Below, piece after piece: positions 13,074 through 22,963 of a DNA stretch of 64,000 nucleotides. A program made the position numbers and the translations under genes. The DNA is taken from assembly GCA_022316685.1 (NCBI GenBank), contig JAKJHU010000374.1:62001-126000 (forward strand), read 5' to 3'. The DNA is from Progne subis subis. Taxonomy: Eukaryota; Chordata; Aves; Passeriformes; Hirundinidae. Under the pieces are notes generated by a model that saw nothing but the letters and a program-made list of their open reading frames with translations, was not told the origin of the DNA and searched no databases. The first letter of the stretch is position 1. Each line of letters begins with the position of its first letter.

Positions 13074-14883
13074 CTGCTTCATAATTAAAAAGTGAAAAAA
13101 AAAAAAAAATAAATTCTAAAGGCTTTTCTAGTTGTAACTGAGTGGAAGTTGAAGAGCTCTCTTGCACTTTCACTATTTCTTGAACAGCAAGTGCTGTATC
13201 TTTCTGGTATATACAAAAATCTTGCTTTTGCAAGAACTGGTTACAACTGAAAAATGAAGGAAGTCTAAAGATAATGTTTTCTAAATCTACTCAGGACCAA
13301 GATACTGCAAGCACAATGGACTGCATCAGTCAGAAATTAGAGATCACAAATATAACTTGGATTTCTATCAAATCACCATACAATTTGCAATACAGCTGAA
13401 TTGCTTCTTCATTCACTCAGCTTCTATTTTTTATTCTCCTGTTATACTCCTCTACCTAAGGATGTCCCTAGATATTTTACTCTCTCTCCTACAACATGTC
13501 TTTCTACATCCCAGTGTCTAGCTGCTGAAATTATGGAATTTTTAGTCTAAATTACCATCCAATTCACACGTTCTGTTTTAAGTGATTTAAACATCTAAAC
13601 AGTGCCCATAGACATGTAAGAGCTGTCCAGTCACATCAATGAGACAGCAGTCAGGCTGCTAGAAATTCCATTAGACTTTTAAGAAAGCATGGGGGGGGGG
13701 GGGTTTATCCAACAGTATAAACTTGTATTTGGTTAACCAGTTTATACTTTAGGTGCCTCTATCAGTGCAATGTAATTGCAGAATTATGGTAAGTAATGTC
13801 ATCCATTTTAAGTCTAAGCACTGGTCTCAAATCCAAAATAAAGACTGTCAGGGCAATGTCAGAAAATGGCAATGCACAGATTAAAAAGGAATCCCTAATT
13901 CTGTTCTATAGAAAATGCTATCTATAATTTATATGGGGTTTCAATTCTGCAGGGAGAGACTTTCACTTTTTATTAAATTTAGTATGTTTCAAAATAACGT
14001 AACAAATGGTGCAGTCAAAAAAAGCATTTCAAAATGCACATGGCAAGAACAAATATTAAATTACCTTAAAGTATACAGAGAGAGTTTTAGAGGAAGATTT
14101 CACTTCAGTGATAAACTTTTTGCAATTTATTGTCCCATAAAAGTCATTAAAATGAATGATGCAATAGTTATGAAATAAAAAATGAAAGCCAACTATATTT
14201 ATAGGTGCGTATCTATTAAGAAGTGTCTATTAAGAAGTGTTTTAATAACAGGCAGTATTTTATCACTATCAGCTTCAAATCCATTCTAGACTTGTATTTA
14301 AAATGCTTAGTCAACAACTATCACATTAAAATCCCAGATCCCATAAAGCAAAAGGCAAACTAAAATCTCTTGTCTACTAAGTCAAATTTACAAAGCCTGA
14401 GATTCTGTTTAGTGCTTAGCACTCTTTTTGTGTAGGCAAAAATGTAATTTTCCAATCTTTTTTTTTAAAATCTTGCCTTTTTAAAATAAGATAAAATAAA
14501 ACATGACCACGGTTTAAAACTAAGCATCTCGTGTCTTCTTCCTTCTTCTTTTTTTTTTTTTTAAGTATGTCTGGAGTAATAAAAACAGGATGTAAATAAT
14601 TCTGAAACCTTTTGTGAACAAATTTAGAAGTCCCTTAAATTTAGTCACAAGCTACAAGGGACCAAACCTCAGCAGAATATCATGCATTGTCCCCAAAAAG
14701 TAACAGCTTCTTTCTCTAAAATGCATATTTTGTCAAATCACAGCATGCCTTGGAGAAGTATCCAAGAAGTTCTGCAAGAAAGCTTTTGCCTTGTGGTGTA
14801 CACAGATCAGTGTCAGTTAAGGTGCATGAAGCTTGCTGAATTTGCATTGAGAACAGAGAAAGTTTATTTAATTTTTTGCATTT
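13074..14883. other. Probable intron; nothing supported
   Basis: AT-rich sequence with a 13-base G run at 13691-13703 and a small tandem duplication of about 16 bp near 14209-14238. I see no gene or recognised repeat. Confidence 0.4.
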
Positions 14884-14888
14884 CCCTG
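14884..14888. repeat. Target-site duplication of the long LTR copy A (left)
   Basis: ccctg here matches ccctg at 23753-23757, exactly where homology to the second family copy (48038-49516) stops at each end. Confidence 0.75.
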
Positions 14889-16216
14889 TGTAGGGGTTTT
14901 AGTATTTATTCTCTTTTTGTGGAAGGAAGAGATTAGGATAAAAAAAATAAAGCAGGCTTAAGATTAAAAATGAACAAAAATAGTTTTATTAACATACACT
15001 AAAAGAATGAAAGAAAAAAAGAAAGTTGAGAAAAAGAAAACTTAAACTAAAACAGAATGACACTTTAAAACATGCTTCTTTCCTCTTACAAACTATTAAC
15101 TTTCTTACTGAACAACATAGAAAGACACAATTTAGGATTTTCAGTCAGTTTCACTATTTAGACATAACTACTCATTACTTTTTAGGAGAAGAGTCCTTCT
15201 AAGATCTTTTATGAAGACGTTTGCCACAACACAAAATAATCCAGTGCTCCCAATGTCACACATCTGCTGCTGCCCAGAGTTTTCGCAGACGGTGATGTTC
15301 TATCAGCAAAGCTTCTCAGTGTATCTGGGGTACTACTTATGAATACTTCTTCTAGTATAAAATCATCTTTGTCTTAAAGGCTGAGACCTCCTTTTAACCC
15401 AAGAGCAAGGGCTTTAAAGTTCCCAAATAAATCTCAATTACTTCAGTTCTCAATTTTGATTAGAATAGCATTCTACCGAAATAATACTAAAATACTTCAA
15501 AGAACACTTAATTTCTTCATAATTTACCTTAGAAAAGTCCAGTTAAAAATGTCCACTTCTTCAATCCTATTCCAATTTTATTAGTTCTTTCACTTCTAAT
15601 CTGACTTCATTCAGTGTCTGTTCTATGTACCTTCTGTTTTCTTTCTTCTTTCTCTCAAGGAAGAGTTGTGCTTTTAAAGTTCCATGTTGCTAGGAAAGGG
15701 TTAAATCCACCCGGGCTTGCAAGGGCCACATGCAAGCCTAAGGCCCCCTGAACTGAAGAAAATGTAACACTGTGCTGACAGAGGAAGCTGGTAGATGTCC
15801 TTTTTTCCACCCCTCGGTCTCATCCAGGGTGGCTCGGCTTGGAGTTGTTATGGAGCTGCAGGTTTTCTTTCTCTGCTGCCAGAGGCGATTAAACTGGGCC
15901 ATGCTTTGGTCCCTTCTGCCGTGGTCTGAGGACATGGCCAGCACTGCCGAGCTGCAGCCGCTCCTCTCCCCTGCCGGCAGCGGGGGAAAGGGGCTCAGCC
16001 CTCCCTGTGTGGGCAGCAGCCCTCAGAGGCCGAGCCTGGCCGCCTCCGATGTTACATCATGGCTGATTCCAAAGCAAGAGAGGGTGACTAGCAGTAGATT
16101 AAATGTCCCCTCCAAAGTCACATCGACATTTCCCATTGATCAACTTAGCTGTCAATATCCCAGCCAGCGTTTTGATATGTCCCTGTCCTCTCCTCCCAAA
16201 CCACTCCATGGTTAGG
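14889..16216 (-). mobile_element. Long LTR-like repeat, copy A, main part (split by the provirus)
   Basis: This is the reverse complement of 48038-49516, collinear over about 1.4 kb. The remaining ~60 bp of its 5' end lies at 23696-23752 on the far side of the provirus, so copy A was intact before the provirus arrived. In its own direction it starts TATCATGGG, has a GC-rich middle (about 15780-16060 here) and an AATAAA about 100 bp before an end in ...CCCCTACA. Size, poly(A) signal near the 3' end and the 5-bp target duplication fit a solo LTR, probably ERVL-type, but no internal region is present to prove the class. The frames at 15738-16290 are repeat-derived. Confidence 0.75.
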
Positions 16217-16221
16217 GCAGG
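16217..16221. repeat. Target-site duplication of the provirus (left)
   Basis: gcagg, against gcaga at 23691-23695: a 5-bp duplication with one mismatch. The size fits ERVL-type integration. Confidence 0.7.
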
Positions 16222-16935
16222 TGTTTTGGTTTGAAAAGACAGGTATCTGTTAAGGAGAGGCGGGGCCTCTCTAGGAATAGGGAATTCCAATTCCTTCCCT
16301 CCATGCTATTATAATTTGGAAGATTGAAAAAAACTTTTCAGTCAGAGCTATGGGGAAAGCAATATCAGTCCTTTACTAGTAAATGTAACAGGACAGACAA
16401 ACAACAACAGCAATTATAATAATAAACAGAACCAAGAACCCTGAGGGGCTTTGTCTCACAAGTCCCAGGCAGTCTGATCTCTTGGGACCCCAAGAGCACC
16501 AAGCCAAAACGGTGGAAACTCTGGAGGCTGATGACTGGAAATGTTGAGCTGTCCTGGCAGGCGGGGATGGGGTGTCCCGGCAGGCAAAGTGAGCAGTGCT
16601 GAAGAAGCCGCTGCGGCTGGACCCGGGCTGACCCAGATGCAGCAGGACAGGTAAAAAACTCTGAATTCCTGGGCACTCTAACAGATGATAGAATTCTCAG
16701 GTCTGAACTCCTCCGTTAACTGTGGACTCCAGACAGCCGTTGCCCAACTGTCCTCCCCGGAAAACCGAGAGCCGAGAGACTACTACCCTCAGCTCTCAGG
16801 AGCCTTTTCCTCCCCTACTATAAAATAAGTGATCCACTTCTTTTGTACAGGTCAAGCACCGTTTAAGAATCAGTATTTAGTCTCCTAGCAACTTATAGGA
16901 GAGAAAAATTCTACAGAAAAACTAAACCCCCAACA
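16222..16935 (-). mobile_element. 3' LTR of the ERVL-like provirus
   Basis: 714 bp. In provirus direction it begins TGTTGGGGG and ends CCAAAACA. It pairs with 22964-23690 over its full length. By eye I count about 40 substitutions plus indels (including a 10-bp block present only in the 5' LTR), about 5-6 percent divergence. A TATA-like element sits near 16818-16826 in the complement. I see no canonical AATAAA in provirus direction, which is odd for an LTR of this length. Confidence 0.93.
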
Positions 16936-16948
16936 TTATCTACCCCGA

Positions 16949-16959
16949 ATTTTTTCCCC
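16949..16959 (-). other. Candidate polypurine tract
   Basis: In provirus direction GGGGAAAAAAT lies 13 bp before the 3' LTR, with a second short G run between. It is the only purine stretch next to the LTR, so it is the likely plus-strand primer site, though not directly abutting as is usual. Confidence 0.4.
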
Positions 16960-17043
16960 ATACCAACATATTATATTGAATTTAAACCTTTAAATAATAT
17001 ACACATATACATGCGAATATGGATTCAGACATAGTCACACTGT

Positions 17044-18157
17044 TCACTGAAAAACAAGGTCCCCTTGAGGTATGCAGCGGGTCTCTCCATCCTTTTGCAT
17101 CACCCACCATGTGTAGCCAGGTCCCTGAGCAAAAACAACCCCACAAGCGGGATTGTCTTTGCTGGAGGCAGAATTAACCTAAAGTTTTTCCCAGCATTCC
17201 TCTCATGTGTGCCACTGGAACCTTATCTCCATCTCTTGTTCTCAAGGGCTCAGATTGGGCAGGGTCTGCTCAGCTGGTGGAACCTTGAGTGTTCACTAAC
17301 CAGGTAGCCTTTGCTAAATTAATCTCCCAGTTCTTGAAAGTCCCCCCACCTAGTGCCTTTAAGGTGATTTTAAGCAGGCCATTGCATCGTTCAACTTTCC
17401 CGGCTGCTGGCGCATGATAAGGAATATGGTACACCCACTCAATGCCATGTTCTCTAGCCCAGGTGTTTATAAGGTTGCTCTTGAAATGAGTCCCATTGTC
17501 GAACTCAATCCTCCCAGGGGTACCATGTCTCCACAGCATTTGCTTTTCAAGGCTCAGGATGGTGTTCCGGGCAGTAGCGTGAGGCACAGGGTAGGTCTCC
17601 AACCATCCCGTGGTGGCTTCCACCATGGTCAGCACATAGCACTTGCATTGGCGGGTTTGGGGAAGGGTGATGTAGTCAATCTGCCAGGCCTCCCCATACT
17701 TACACTTGGACCATTGCCCACCATACCATAGGGGCTTCACCTGCTTGGCCTGCTTGATGGCAGCACACACCTCACAGTCATGGATAACCTGAGAAATACT
17801 GTCCATGGTTAGATCCACCCCTTGGTCTCCTGCCCACTTATAGGTGGCATCTCTGCCCTGATGACTTGAGGCATCATGGGCCCATCGAGCTAGGAACAAA
17901 TCCCCCTTGTGTTGCCAATCTAAGTCTATCTTTGACACCTCTATCTTTGCAGCTTGATCTACCTGCTCATTGTTTTGGTGCTCCTCATTAGCCCGACTCT
18001 TGGGGACATGGTCATCTACATGACGGACTTTCACGGGTAGCTTCTCTACCCGAGTGGCAATGTCCTTCCACTCATCTGCAGCCCAGATTGGCTTTCCCCT
18101 ACGCTGCCAATTGGCATTTTTCCACCTGTCCAGCCAACCCCACAGAGCATTGGCCAC
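17044..18157 (-). pseudogene. Provirus pol, 3' part: RNase H end and integrase (broken)
   Basis: The long frame 18157-17270 (295 codons) begins with the tail of RNase H and continues into integrase. The zinc-binding set is complete: H94, H99, C128, C131. The catalytic triad is also present: D161, D220, E256, with the 35-residue D-E spacing of retroviral integrases. A TGA at 17270-17272 ends the frame, but homologous-looking sequence continues past it. It shifts frame once more at about 17140-17185 and reaches what looks like the natural pol end at 17044-17046. The upstream end is cut exactly by the solo LTR at 18158. The GTG at 18155-18157 is not a real start. Integrase joins viral DNA to host DNA; this copy cannot be made intact. 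Confidence 0.9.
18152..18157. repeat. Target-site duplication of the inner solo LTR (left)
   Basis: ggccac, a perfect match to 18853-18858. Six bases fit ERVK-like (class II) integration. Confidence 0.9.
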
Positions 18158-18530
18158 TGTGGTGGTGTAGAACTGTTTTACTAGGTTTTTGTAAGAAGTT
18201 TATGTTATGGTTCATTTCACTGTATCCCCAATTTTGTATCCCTTTTGTGTCGTCTGTATAATAAGGTGTTTTGTGTCAATCATCCCACCCCTCACATGGC
18301 ATGTAACATCCCCTCTGCCCCCCTCACTCTGGGGCAGCCTGTCTATCACTCCAGGGGTCCCTCCCAAATTGCGAAACCTCATGGAGAGGGCTTCGGGTGG
18401 ATAGGTAGCCTGGGGGGAATTCTTTTCCTCTGGAGGTGGTTGGTCCGAGGCTTGGGGGTGGGCACACCTTGTTACCCCCTGAATCCCCTGATTTGTTGTC
18501 TTGTTGTATACTCCCTGGAACCCCTCCCCC

Positions 18531-18540
18531 GCTTATAAGG
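18531..18540 (+). promoter_or_regulatory. TATA-like box of the inner solo LTR
   Basis: gcttataagg lies about 130 bp before the LTR poly(A) signal, and the related LTR has its own TATA box at 29168-29175 in the same relative place. Confidence 0.6.
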
Positions 18541-18557
18541 TGGAGGAGGGAGATTCA

Positions 18558-18655
18558 AACTCTCTCAGCCTCTCAGCTCTCTCAGCCTCGGAGCTCTCAG
18601 CTCTCAGCTGCTCAGCTCTCAGCCTCGGAGCTCTCAGCTCAGAGCTCTCTACTTC
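18558..18655 (+). repeat. Degenerate agctctc tandem array in the LTR R region
   Basis: Irregular tandem copies of 'agctctcag(cc)' lie just after the TATA box. The related LTR at 28783-29461 has only a short 'ctctgctctctctggg' here, so the array expanded in this lineage. Confidence 0.7.
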
Positions 18656-18852
18656 TCAACTCTTGAGGTAATAAACATCTTTTAACCTGCTAAGCTGAGA
18701 GCCAGCCTTTTCTGCTGCTGTTGACTGTCTCGACTATATGGGGTCCAGCTGCTAAGCTGAGAAGCCGAAACGAACTGGATACATCTGTGTCTGTGTTGAC
18801 CGAGCTAGCCAGAGGTCATCTCCCTCCCGGAGTGGGGACAGAACCAGACACA

Positions 18853-18858
18853 GGCCAC
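18853..18858. repeat. Target-site duplication of the inner solo LTR (right)
   Basis: ggccac, identical to 18152-18157. Confidence 0.9.
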
Positions 18859-19833
18859 TATCCACGAATCAGTGTAGAGGTAGAGCTTTGGCCACTTCTC
18901 TCTTTCAGCAATGTCCAGGGCCAGTTGAACAGCTTTGAGTTCAGCAAGTTGGCTTGACCCACCTTCTCCTTCAGTGCCTTGTGCAACCTATCGTGTAGGG
19001 CTCCATACGGCTGCTTTCCACTTCCGGTTCATCCCTACGATGCGGCAGGAACCGTCAGTGAAAAGAGCATAGCGTGTTTCTTCTGCTGGCAGTTGGTTGT
19101 AGGGTGGACCTTCTTCGGCATGTGTCACTTGTTCCTGCTCCTCTTCATCTGTGACACCAAAGCTTTCACCTTCCAGCCAGTTTGTAATTATCTCCAAAAT
19201 CACAGGGCAATTTGGGTTTCCAATGCGAGCGCACCGCGTGATGAGGGCAATCCATTTGCTCCATGTGACACTGGTGGCGTGATGCGTGGAGGGAACATTT
19301 CCTTTAAACATCCACCCCAGCACTGGTAGTCGAGGTGCCAGCAGGAGTTGTGTTTCTGTGCCAATCACCTCTGAGGCAGCTTGAACTCCTTCATAGGCGG
19401 CCAAGATTTCCTTCTCTGTTGGAGCGTAGTTGGCTTCGGATCCTCTGTAGCTTCGGCTCCAGAATCCCAGTGGTCGGCCCCGAGTCTCCCCAGGCACCTT
19501 CTGCCAAAGGCTCCAGGACAAACCATTGTTCCCGGCTGCTGAGTAGAGCACGTTCTTCACATCTGGTCCTGTCCTGACTGGGCCAAGGGCTACCGCATGA
19601 GCGATCTCCTGCTTGATCTGGGCAAAGGCTTGTTGCTGTTCAGGGCCCCAGTGGAAATCATTCTTATTGCGGGTGACCAGGTAGAGAGGGCTCACAATCT
19701 GGCTGTACTCAGGAATGTGCATCCTCCAGAAACCTATGGCGCCTAGGAAAGCTTGTGTTTCCTTCTTGCTGGTTGGGGGGAGACATTGTGGTGATCTTAT
19801 TGATGACTTCAGTGGGAATCTGCCGCCGTCCAT
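18859..19833 (-). pseudogene. Provirus pol, middle part: RT connection and RNase H (broken)
   Basis: The frame 19833-18988 carries the thumb and connection of reverse transcriptase and the start of RNase H. The RNase H signature FTDGS has its first catalytic Asp at residue 260 (codon 19054-19056). A TAG at 18988-18990 interrupts RNase H. The same frame then continues to the LTR edge, including the ELKA segment with the next acidic residue and YTDS with another. At its upstream end this frame overlaps the previous one: the switch falls in a run of six Cs in provirus direction (19775-19780), so a one-base slip there is the likely cause of the frameshift. Confidence 0.88.
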
Positions 19834-20620
19834 CTTGCCACTTTACTCCCAGGAACTGGATCTCTCGGGCAGGTCCCTTGACCTTGCTCTGCTTGATGGC
19901 AAAACCAGCTTTCAGGAGAATTTGGATGATCTTCTCTCCTTTCTCAAACACTTCCATTGCCGTGTTCCCCCACACAATGATGTCATCGATGTACTGTAGA
20001 TGTTCCGGAGCCTCACCCTTTTCCAGTGCAGCCTGGATCAGTCCATGGCAGATGGTGGGGCTGTGTTTCCACCCCTGGGGCAGTCGGTTCCAGGCGTACT
20101 GCATGCCCCTCCAAGTGAAAGCAAAGTGAGGCCTGCATTCTGCAGCCAGAGGAATGGAGAAAAATGCATTAGCAATGTCAATTGTGGCATACCATTTTGC
20201 TGCCTTGGACTCCAGCTCGTACTGGAGTTCCAGCTTGTCCGGCACAGCAGCGCTCAATGGTGGGGTCACTTCGTTCAAGGCACGGTAGTCCACAGTCAAA
20301 CTTCATTCTCCATCAGACCTGTGCACAGGCCAGATGGGGCTGTTGAAGGGTGAGTGGGTTTTGCTGACCACCCCTTGGCTCTCCAGCTCACGGATCATCT
20401 TGTGGATGGGGATCACGGCATCTCGATTTGTCCGATACTGTCGGCGGTGCACTGTCGAGGTGACAACTGGAACTTGTTGCTCTTCTACCTTTAAGAGTCC
20501 TACTGCAGATGCGTTCTCTGACAGTCCAGGCAAGCTATTCAACTTCTTAATGCCCTCTGCCTCCACAGCTGCTATTCCAAAAGCCCACCTGAGTCCCTTA
20601 GAGTCTTTGTAATAGCCATT
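19770..20620 (-). pseudogene. Provirus pol, 5' part: reverse transcriptase core (broken)
   Basis: Fingers and palm of reverse transcriptase. The catalytic YIDD box is at 19982-19993 and the upstream catalytic Asp (ATIDIANAFF) at 20177-20179, so all three active-site Asps are present. An amber stop at 20621-20623 separates it from protease and a TGA at 20303-20305 cuts the fingers; frame is otherwise kept from protease to about 19780. The enzyme copies viral RNA to DNA. The high identity of motif spacing to retroviral RT leaves little doubt on the family. Confidence 0.92.
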
Positions 20621-20911
20621 CTAGAGGAAGTCTATGCCCAAAATACATGGGGCCCCTGGGCCAGTCACAATTGGATATTCCTTCCACTTCTTCCTATTCA
20701 GGCTCACCTCAGCTTCCAAAAGAGCCAATTCCTGTGATCCTCCTGTCACCCCAGCAATGGAAAGAGGTTCTGTCCCCACATGTTCCCATGGTATCAGGGT
20801 ACACTGTGAACTAGTATCAACCAAAGCTTCATATTTCTGTGGCTCTGTTGTGCCAGGCCATTGGACACACACCATCCAATAGACTCGGTTTTCCCGTGCC
20901 TCTCCCTGGCT
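20621..20911 (-). pseudogene. Provirus aspartic protease
   Basis: The frame is open from after a stop near 20912 to the TAG at 20621-20623. The active-site loop LVDTSSQ has DTS at 20810-20818 where most retroviral proteases have DTG, and the flap and C-terminal hydrophobic strand (ILGIDF) follow. It overlaps the 3' end of gag in the -1 frame, which suggests protease-pol was expressed by -1 frameshifting from gag. No slippery heptamer and pseudoknot could be identified by eye. Whether DTS is ancestral or a mutation cannot be told from one copy. Confidence 0.85.
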
Positions 20912-21271
20912 AGAGGCAGGGCCCCTCTAGCACCGGGCATTATTCCCTTCCTGAGCATACATGATAGAGGTTCCTTCACAGGGATCTGACATATCTTCAC
21001 TTTTCTATAATACCTGGCAGCTTGGTCATGGAATGCTGAGGCTACTTTCATCTTAGTGGAACCCCCTCGGTTAGTGTTTCTCTCCTTGAGCTCACGCACC
21101 CGTGCTGCCAGGGCAGAAGTGGGTTTCCCATCCCACCTTCCCATGTCCTCCCCATGGTCACACAGAAAGAACCACAGGTCAGCTCGTGGGGGGTACCCTC
21201 TCTCTTTAGCTGAGGGACATTGAGTTCTGACTCTGGGGCTTATAACTTGCACAAGTGGTACATGGAAACTG

Positions 21272-21335
21272 TTCCTCCTCATCTCCTCCATCTTCTCCCT
21301 CATCTCCTCCATCTTCTCCCTTATCTCCTCTCTGA
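21272..21335 (-). repeat. Short tandem repeat in gag, 21-bp unit
   Basis: About three copies of a 21-bp unit, 'catctcctccatcttctccct' on the plus strand, code for a heptad-like glutamate/methionine-rich helix. Heptad length and charge pattern fit a coiled coil. Confidence 0.7.
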
Positions 21336-22226
21336 GTTCCTTAGCCACGGCAGAGACCTGAGCCTGCATTGGGCCACTGATCATACTCTCGTAATTTCTG
21401 AGCTTGTTGGCTACAGAACCCACTGTCTCTCGGTTGTTATCAGGATGAATTGTTGCAATAAATGTGGCATATTGCGATGGTCCTAGAGCTGCCAGATTCC
21501 ACAGCATTTGCCCTGTGCACCTGACTTTGTCAGGGTCATGCTGTCCACCCCTCCCAAAGAGTACCTCCAATACTGCCACTTCTCTCAGCTGTTGGATCCC
21601 TTCCTCAAGGGTCTTCCAGCGCATTCTATGATGGTGCTCCTGCATTCTTTCTCTGTGGACAAACCTCTTCCGCACATTCATTAAAAGCCGCTCCCAGAGG
21701 GAAAGGTGCCCTGGCTCCCTTACGAATACCTGATTGACACCTGAGTCCTGGGTCAAGGGTCCCAAATTCCTTGCCTCACCACTATCTAGCTGCACGCCTA
21801 TAAGGTCCCAGACCTGAAGTAACCAGGTTGTATAAGCATCACATCCCCATCATGCAAGATCTTTATGCAGATTACGGAGACTTTCATATGACAGGGACTC
21901 AGTGATGATCTCAACCTCTGGCTCCCCTGTGGGTTGTGAGGGCCCTCTTTTCTTATCCTTGTTGCCTGGGTGCTCTGATTTCACCTTATACTTCTTTGCT
22001 TCCACAGGGGCAACTGCTGCTGGCTGTGGCTGCCCCTGTGGTTCAGCTGGAACCTGGACGGTTGTAACGTCTGTGGGTTCCGCTGCTGCACCATCAGACT
22101 CTCCTTTGTCGGGGCAGGGGGAGGGTTTCCCAGCAGCTGGGGCTAATGAGGCTACTACAGGAGAAATGTGCTCCCTCAGCATCTCACCTATCTCCTTCAC
22201 TAAATCTGGGTGGTTTATTCCTGAGG

Positions 22227-22424
22227 CAGGCTGTGGGGTAGGGTCAGGCTATGGGATAGGGTCAGGCTGTGGGGCAGGGTCAGGCTGTGGGGCAGGGTCA
22301 GGCTGTGGGGTAGGATCAGGTTGTGGGGCAGGGTCAGGCTGTAGGACGGGGTCAGGCTGTGGGACAAGGTCAGGCTGTGGGACGGGGTCAGGCTGTGGGA
22401 CGGGGTCAGGCTGTGGGACAGTAT
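22227..22424 (-). repeat. 18-bp minisatellite in gag, 11 copies
   Basis: Eleven tandem copies of an 18-bp unit, consensus caggctgtggggcagggt on the plus strand, with scattered substitutions and no length changes, so the frame is kept throughout. In provirus direction each unit codes for P-Q-P-D-P plus one variable residue. One unit has a substitution that creates the TAG at 22249-22251. Confidence 0.92.
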
Positions 22425-22940
22425 CTTTATTCTCTAGGGTAAGTATCAGGGTGGTTATCCAGGTCAGTCTCCCCTTATCTCTAAATGCTAAACAGAACAG
22501 GCATACCAGCAACATCAGCCACTGTATGATGTCATTAACATTTAGAGATTTGAACCTTTCAAAGACTAGTGGGGTAGACCCAGAGACCTGGGTGAAGGGT
22601 TGGGAAAAAATTTCCCCCAGTGTCATTTCTTCACAGCAGGTACCGTTGTTAAAGTAACCCCAGAAACACACAGTTAGTGTATGATAGCCCTGAATCCATG
22701 TGCCTGCCTTCCAGAGGAAATTAAAAATCCACAAATTCCTCACCTTGTTAACCCATATAGCAAACTGGATGACAGCCACAGTAGCCTTAGGCCCATGTTT
22801 AGATAAGGGCCCGCAAATGGGAGAAATACGTTCACTACCACATGCCACCTGAAACAGGGTAAGCTAGATGACATGATATCCAGTACACAACAATGTAGGC
22901 TCTTAAGAACTGTTACTCCGTTTTCTCTCAATGCCCTCGT

Positions 22941-22958
22941 GCCCCACGTTGGGCGACA
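22941..22958 (-). other. Primer binding site, lysine tRNA type
   Basis: In provirus direction the 18 bases read TGTCGCCCAACGTGGGGC, 5 bp after the 5' LTR. This matches the lysine-tRNA(1,2) primer site, best known from foamy viruses, at 17 of 18 positions. The tRNA 3' end would pair here to start minus-strand DNA synthesis. Confidence 0.75.
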
Positions 22959-22963
22959 AATCC

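Larger units (their letters stand above)
18158..18852 (+). mobile_element. Solo LTR, ERVK-like, inserted in the provirus pol gene
   Basis: 695 bp beginning tgtggtgg and ending cagacaca, flanked by perfect 6-bp duplications. The pol reading frame stops at one edge and resumes at the other, so the boundaries are exact. It has a TATA-like gcttataagg at 18531-18540 and an AATAAA at 18670-18675, about 130 bp apart, giving a plausible U3-R-U5 layout on the plus strand. A short repeated 'agctctcag' motif fills 18558-18655, between TATA and poly(A) signal. It is related along its length to 28783-29461. Frames at 18207-18666 inside it are not genes. Confidence 0.92.
20794..22848 (-). pseudogene. Provirus gag (broken)
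   Basis: One frame runs from about 22848 to the stop at 20794, interrupted by a TAG at 22249-22251 and a TGA at 21850-21852. The N-terminal part is hydrophobic (near residues 110-140), followed by an 11-copy six-residue repeat (P-Q-P-D-P-x), a Pro/Ala/Lys-rich linker, a helical capsid-like region (about 21800-21350) and a short predicted coiled coil with a triplicated EEMREKM unit (about 21270-21325). No CCHC zinc knuckle is visible. The true start is uncertain: the frame opens after a stop and begins with GTG; an ATG in frame lies near 22630. Identification rests on position between PBS and protease rather than on a strong motif. Confidence 0.75.

Noticed and set aside
15772..16215. 147-codon frame on the plus strand
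   Set aside because: Antisense to the long LTR copy A and not conserved in copy B.
18207..18666. Three plus-strand frames of 65-97 codons
   Set aside because: Inside the ERVK-like solo LTR; no gag or accessory-gene motif.
19335..20353. Plus-strand frames across pol
   Set aside because: Shadows of reverse transcriptase and RNase H on the minus strand.
21902..22657. 251-codon Gly/Ser/Cys-rich frame on the plus strand
   Set aside because: It is the antisense shadow of the gag minisatellite; an 18-bp repeat keeps several frames open on both strands.
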